From Actinomadura fibrosa (GTDB taxonomy: Bacteria > Actinomycetota > Actinomycetes > Streptosporangiales > Streptosporangiaceae): a stretch of 64,000 nt of DNA. The stretch lies in NCBI RefSeq assembly GCF_900659615.1, contig NZ_CAACUY010000030.1, positions 1-64,000 of the forward strand. Direction: 5' to 3'. Below the pieces are notes generated by a model. That model was not told the DNA's origin. It saw only the letters and a program-made list of their open reading frames with translations, and did not search any database. The position numbers and the translations under genes were made by a program. Positions 61,990 to 64,000 of this stretch are shown here, piece by piece (the first letter of the stretch is position 1; the number at the start of each line of letters is the position of its first letter).

Positions 61990-62979
61990 ATGCGCACTCA
62001 CACACCCTGGTTCCGGGCCGTCGCCGGAACCGCCGCCCTGTCGTTGTCCGTCCTCGCCTCCGCCGCCGGCTGCGGCGCCGGAACGGACACCGCGGCGAAG
62101 AACGCGACTCCGCGGAGCGCGACGGCGCCGCTCGGCACCCCCGCGGGCGCTCCCGGCCGTCCGGCCCCCTCGCAGGCCGCCGTCACCAAGCAGATCCGGG
62201 CGCTGGAGCGGTCCCGCGAGACGCGCATCGGCGCGTTCGCCATCGACACCGGGACCGGCCGGTACCTCGGGAACCGCGCGGACGAGCGGTTCGCGTTCGC
62301 GTCCACCTTCAAGGCCATCGCGTGCGGCGCGGTGCTGCGGAAGGCCCGCCGCACCGACCCCGGGCTGATGGACCGGAACGTCCGCTACACGAAGGACGAC
62401 ATCCTGCCCAACTCCCCGGAGACCGAGAAGCACGTGGACACCGGGATGACCGTCGCCGAGCTGTGCAAGGCGACGATCACCGTCAGCGACAACACCGCCG
62501 GGAACCTCGTGCTGAAGCAGATCGGCGGCCCCGCCGGGCACACCGCGTTCTTCCGCTCGCTCGGCGACCGGGTCAGCCGCCAGGACCGCTGGGAGACCGA
62601 CCTCAACCTCTGGAAGCCGGGCGAGGTCCGCGACACCACCACCCCGCGGGCCTGGGCCGGCGACCTGCGGGCCCTCACCGCGGGCGACGCGCTCGCGCCC
62701 GCCGACCGCGCGCAACTCGTCGCCTGGATGAAGGCGACCGAGACCGGCGGCAAGCGGATCCGCGCCGGGCTGCCGGCGAGCTGGACGGTCGGCGACAAGA
62801 CCGGCACCGGCGGCGCCTACGGGACCGCGAACGACATCGCGATCGCCTACCCGCCGTCCGGCGCCCCGGTGATCTTCTCGATCACCACCAACCGCTTGAC
62901 GGCCGACGGCACCGCGGACGAGGAGGCCGTCGCCCGGACCGCGACGATTCTCGCCCGCGGCCTCGGCAAGCTGACCTAA
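61990..62979 (+). CDS. bla: Class A beta-lactamase (lipoprotein)
   Basis: A 329-residue serine beta-lactamase. All class A motifs are present: STFK (Ser105-Lys108), SDN (166-168), E202 in WETDLN on the omega loop, and KTG (270-272). Cys112 and Cys159 match the positions of the TEM disulfide. The signal peptide ends in LASAAGC (Cys28), so the enzyme should be a lipoprotein on the outer face of the membrane, followed by a Pro/Ala/Gly-rich linker. The ATG at 61990 lacks a clear ribosome-binding site. An ATG directly abutting the corA stop (61882) is possible but would give an abnormally long leader. A PBP transpeptidase gene lies next to it. Confidence 0.94.
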   Translation: MRTHTPWFRAVAGTAALSLSVLASAAGCGAGTDTAAKNATPRSATAPLGTPAGAPGRPAPSQAAVTKQIRALERSRETRIGAFAIDTGTGRYLGNRADERFAFASTFKAIACGAVLRKARRTDPGLMDRNVRYTKDDILPNSPETEKHVDTGMTVAELCKATITVSDNTAGNLVLKQIGGPAGHTAFFRSLGDRVSRQDRWETDLNLWKPGEVRDTTTPRAWAGDLRALTAGDALAPADRAQLVAWMKATETGGKRIRAGLPASWTVGDKTGTGGAYGTANDIAIAYPPSGAPVIFSITTNRLTADGTADEEAVARTATILARGLGKLT

Positions 62980-62985
62980 GGAACC

Positions 62986-63045
62986 GCCCGGACCAGGCCC
63001 GCCCGGACCAGGCCCGCCCGGACCAGGCCCGCCCGGACGAGGCCC
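62986..63045. repeat. Four tandem 15-bp repeats after bla
   Basis: Unit GCCCGGACCAGGCCC occurs at 62986-63000, 63001-63015 and 63016-63030, with a one-base variant (GACGAGG) at 63031-63045. The last copy runs into the arm of the downstream terminator hairpin. Confidence 0.92.
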
Positions 63046-63076
63046 GCCCGGCGCCGTGACGGTGCCGGGCGGGCCT
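63040..63076. terminator. Bidirectional hairpin between bla and PBP gene
   Basis: A 16-bp stem with a single G-T pair (63040-63055 with 63061-63076) and the 5-nt loop GTGAC, between the convergent bla and transpeptidase genes. Confidence 0.82.
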
Positions 63077-63086
63077 CGCCGTCGGC

Positions 63087-64000
63087 TCAGAGCCTCCGCA
63101 GAAAGGTCGCGGCGATGGGGGCGGCGGCCTCGGCGCCGGTTCCGCCGCCTTCGACGATCACCGCGAAGGCCACGTCGCCGCGGTAGCCGATGAACCAGGC
63201 GTGGGTCGGCGGGTTCGCGCCCTCGCCGAACTCGGCGGTGCCGGTCTTGCCCGCCGTCCCGGACGGGAAGCCGACGCCGGCGGCGGTGCCCTCGCTGACC
63301 ACGGCGGGCATCAGCGAGTGCAGGGCCCGCCGGACGCCCTGCTCCAGCGTGTGCGGCGGCTCCGGCCTGCGGCCCCCGGCGTCCGCGGCCTGCGCGGCCA
63401 GCGACGCGTCGACGAGCCGGGGCGAGCGCCACGTCCCGTCCGCGGCGGCCGCGGCGACGCTCGCCATGTTGAGCGGGCTGGTCAGCACCTTGCCCTGGCC
63501 GAAGGACGCGGCGGCGAACGCGGTGTCGTCGGCGTTGTCCGGGAACGCGGCGCGGACGGCGGGCAGCCCCGCGATGATCGGGGCGTTGAACCCGAACTGC
63601 GTCGCGACCTGCGCGAGCCGCTTCTCCCCCAGCCTGTCCACGGCGAGCCGCGCGAACGTGGTGTTGCAGGAGTGCGCGAACGCCTCGCGGAGCGGGACCG
63701 TCCCGAAGTCCTCGTGCTTGTAGTTGTGGAAGGACCGGCCGCCGACCGTCGTCGTGGCGGGGCAGCCGACCCGCGTCCCGGCGTCCATGCCGCCCGCGAC
63801 GAGCGCCGCCGCGGTGACGACCTTGAACGTGGAGCCGGGCGGGTACTGGCCCATGAGCGCCCGGTTGTAGCCGCCGGGCCTGTTCGCGACCGCGAGGATC
63901 TCGCCGGTGGACGGGCGGACGGCGACGAGCGAGGCGGGCTTGTCCGCGGCGCCGCCGGACGTGCCGGAGAGGGCTTCCCCGGCGGCGCGCTGGACCTTGG
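63087..64000 (-). CDS. Penicillin-binding transpeptidase (5' end beyond window)
   Basis: The C-terminal 304 or so residues of a class B penicillin-binding protein. The catalytic motifs are STFK in QYPPGSTFKVV, SCN in FAHSCNTTFARLA and KTG in GKTGTAEFG. Upstream, VAVRPSTGEILAVANRPG is the strand before the active site. The frame stays open to base 64000, so the N-terminal dimerisation domain and membrane anchor lie outside. It cross-links peptidoglycan outside the membrane. Proximity to the beta-lactamase gene suggests a beta-lactam-related locus, although both could be independently housed. Confidence 0.92.
   Translation of the reverse strand, partial: KVQRAAGEALSGTSGGAADKPASLVAVRPSTGEILAVANRPGGYNRALMGQYPPGSTFKVVTAAALVAGGMDAGTRVGCPATTTVGGRSFHNYKHEDFGTVPLREAFAHSCNTTFARLAVDRLGEKRLAQVATQFGFNAPIIAGLPAVRAAFPDNADDTAFAAASFGQGKVLTSPLNMASVAAAAADGTWRSPRLVDASLAAQAADAGGRRPEPPHTLEQGVRRALHSLMPAVVSEGTAAGVGFPSGTAGKTGTAEFGEGANPPTHAWFIGYRGDVAFAVIVEGGGTGAEAAAPIAATFLRRL

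Noticed and set aside
62986..63045. 15-bp repeats as a possible CRISPR array or replication iterons
   Set aside because: There are no spacers and no replication gene, and the repeat sequence is shared with the adjacent terminator arm.

Overview
The window is high-GC DNA with GTG starts, GTGA/ATGA gene overlaps and strong Shine-Dalgarno sequences. The gene content (DUF397/DUF5753 genes, Rpf, trans-aconitate methyltransferase, MEP-pathway ispE, Pmt) points to a filamentous actinomycete. A Streptosporangiales/Actinomadura-like host is my inference, not a demonstrated assignment. Bases 2-29 match the Illumina TruSeq read-2 adapter, so the left edge is an assembly end and not biology, and the first gene is cut there.

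Region 1 (about 30-24,260) is an exopolysaccharide locus. It encodes a Wzz-like chain-length protein, two GT4 glycosyltransferases, an APH-fold kinase, two tandem paralogous secreted beta-propeller proteins that share an unusual leader, a lipoprotein, a secreted beta-helix protein, a PAPS-type sulfotransferase, an O-antigen polymerase/ligase-like membrane protein and an anchored propeller. It also holds the full dTDP-L-rhamnose set (rmlC; rmlA-rmlB-rmlD overlapping), cysD-cysN for sulfate activation, cysQ for PAP removal and a polyprenyl-phosphate sugar-1-phosphate transferase. Together they read as a system to build, polymerise and probably sulfate a rhamnose-containing surface polymer. APS kinase (CysC) and a Wzx flippase are not in the window.

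Region 2 (about 24,470-29,080) is conserved housekeeping: pth, rplY/ctc, prs, glmU and a tRNA-Gln(UUG), in the order known from Mycobacterium. Region 3 (about 29,190-35,710) is mixed: an ADP-ribosylglycohydrolase, a fatty-acid desaturase with a downstream TetR regulator and a palindromic operator region, a VOC protein, a tam gene and a MarR regulator sharing three copies of one 14-bp operator, a MerR remnant and an amidase.

Region 4 (about 35,750-45,440) returns to the mycobacterial-type core: ABC-F, ispE, rsmA, an Rpf-type lipoprotein, tatD and metG. A GH26-like lipoprotein sits inside the rsmA-ispE interval. Region 5 (45,590-58,430) is rich in membrane glycosyltransferases (three GT-C proteins, a GT2 and Pmt) around an anti-sigma/DUF5753/DUF397 group whose DUF5753 member has lost its helix-turn-helix, with rsmI divergent from pmt. 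Region 6 (58,450-64,000) carries an MFS transporter divergent from a LacI regulator, a CorA-like channel, a class A beta-lactamase lipoprotein and the 3' part of a penicillin-binding transpeptidase that runs off the right edge. Many convergent gene pairs are separated by long perfect GC hairpins without U-tracts.
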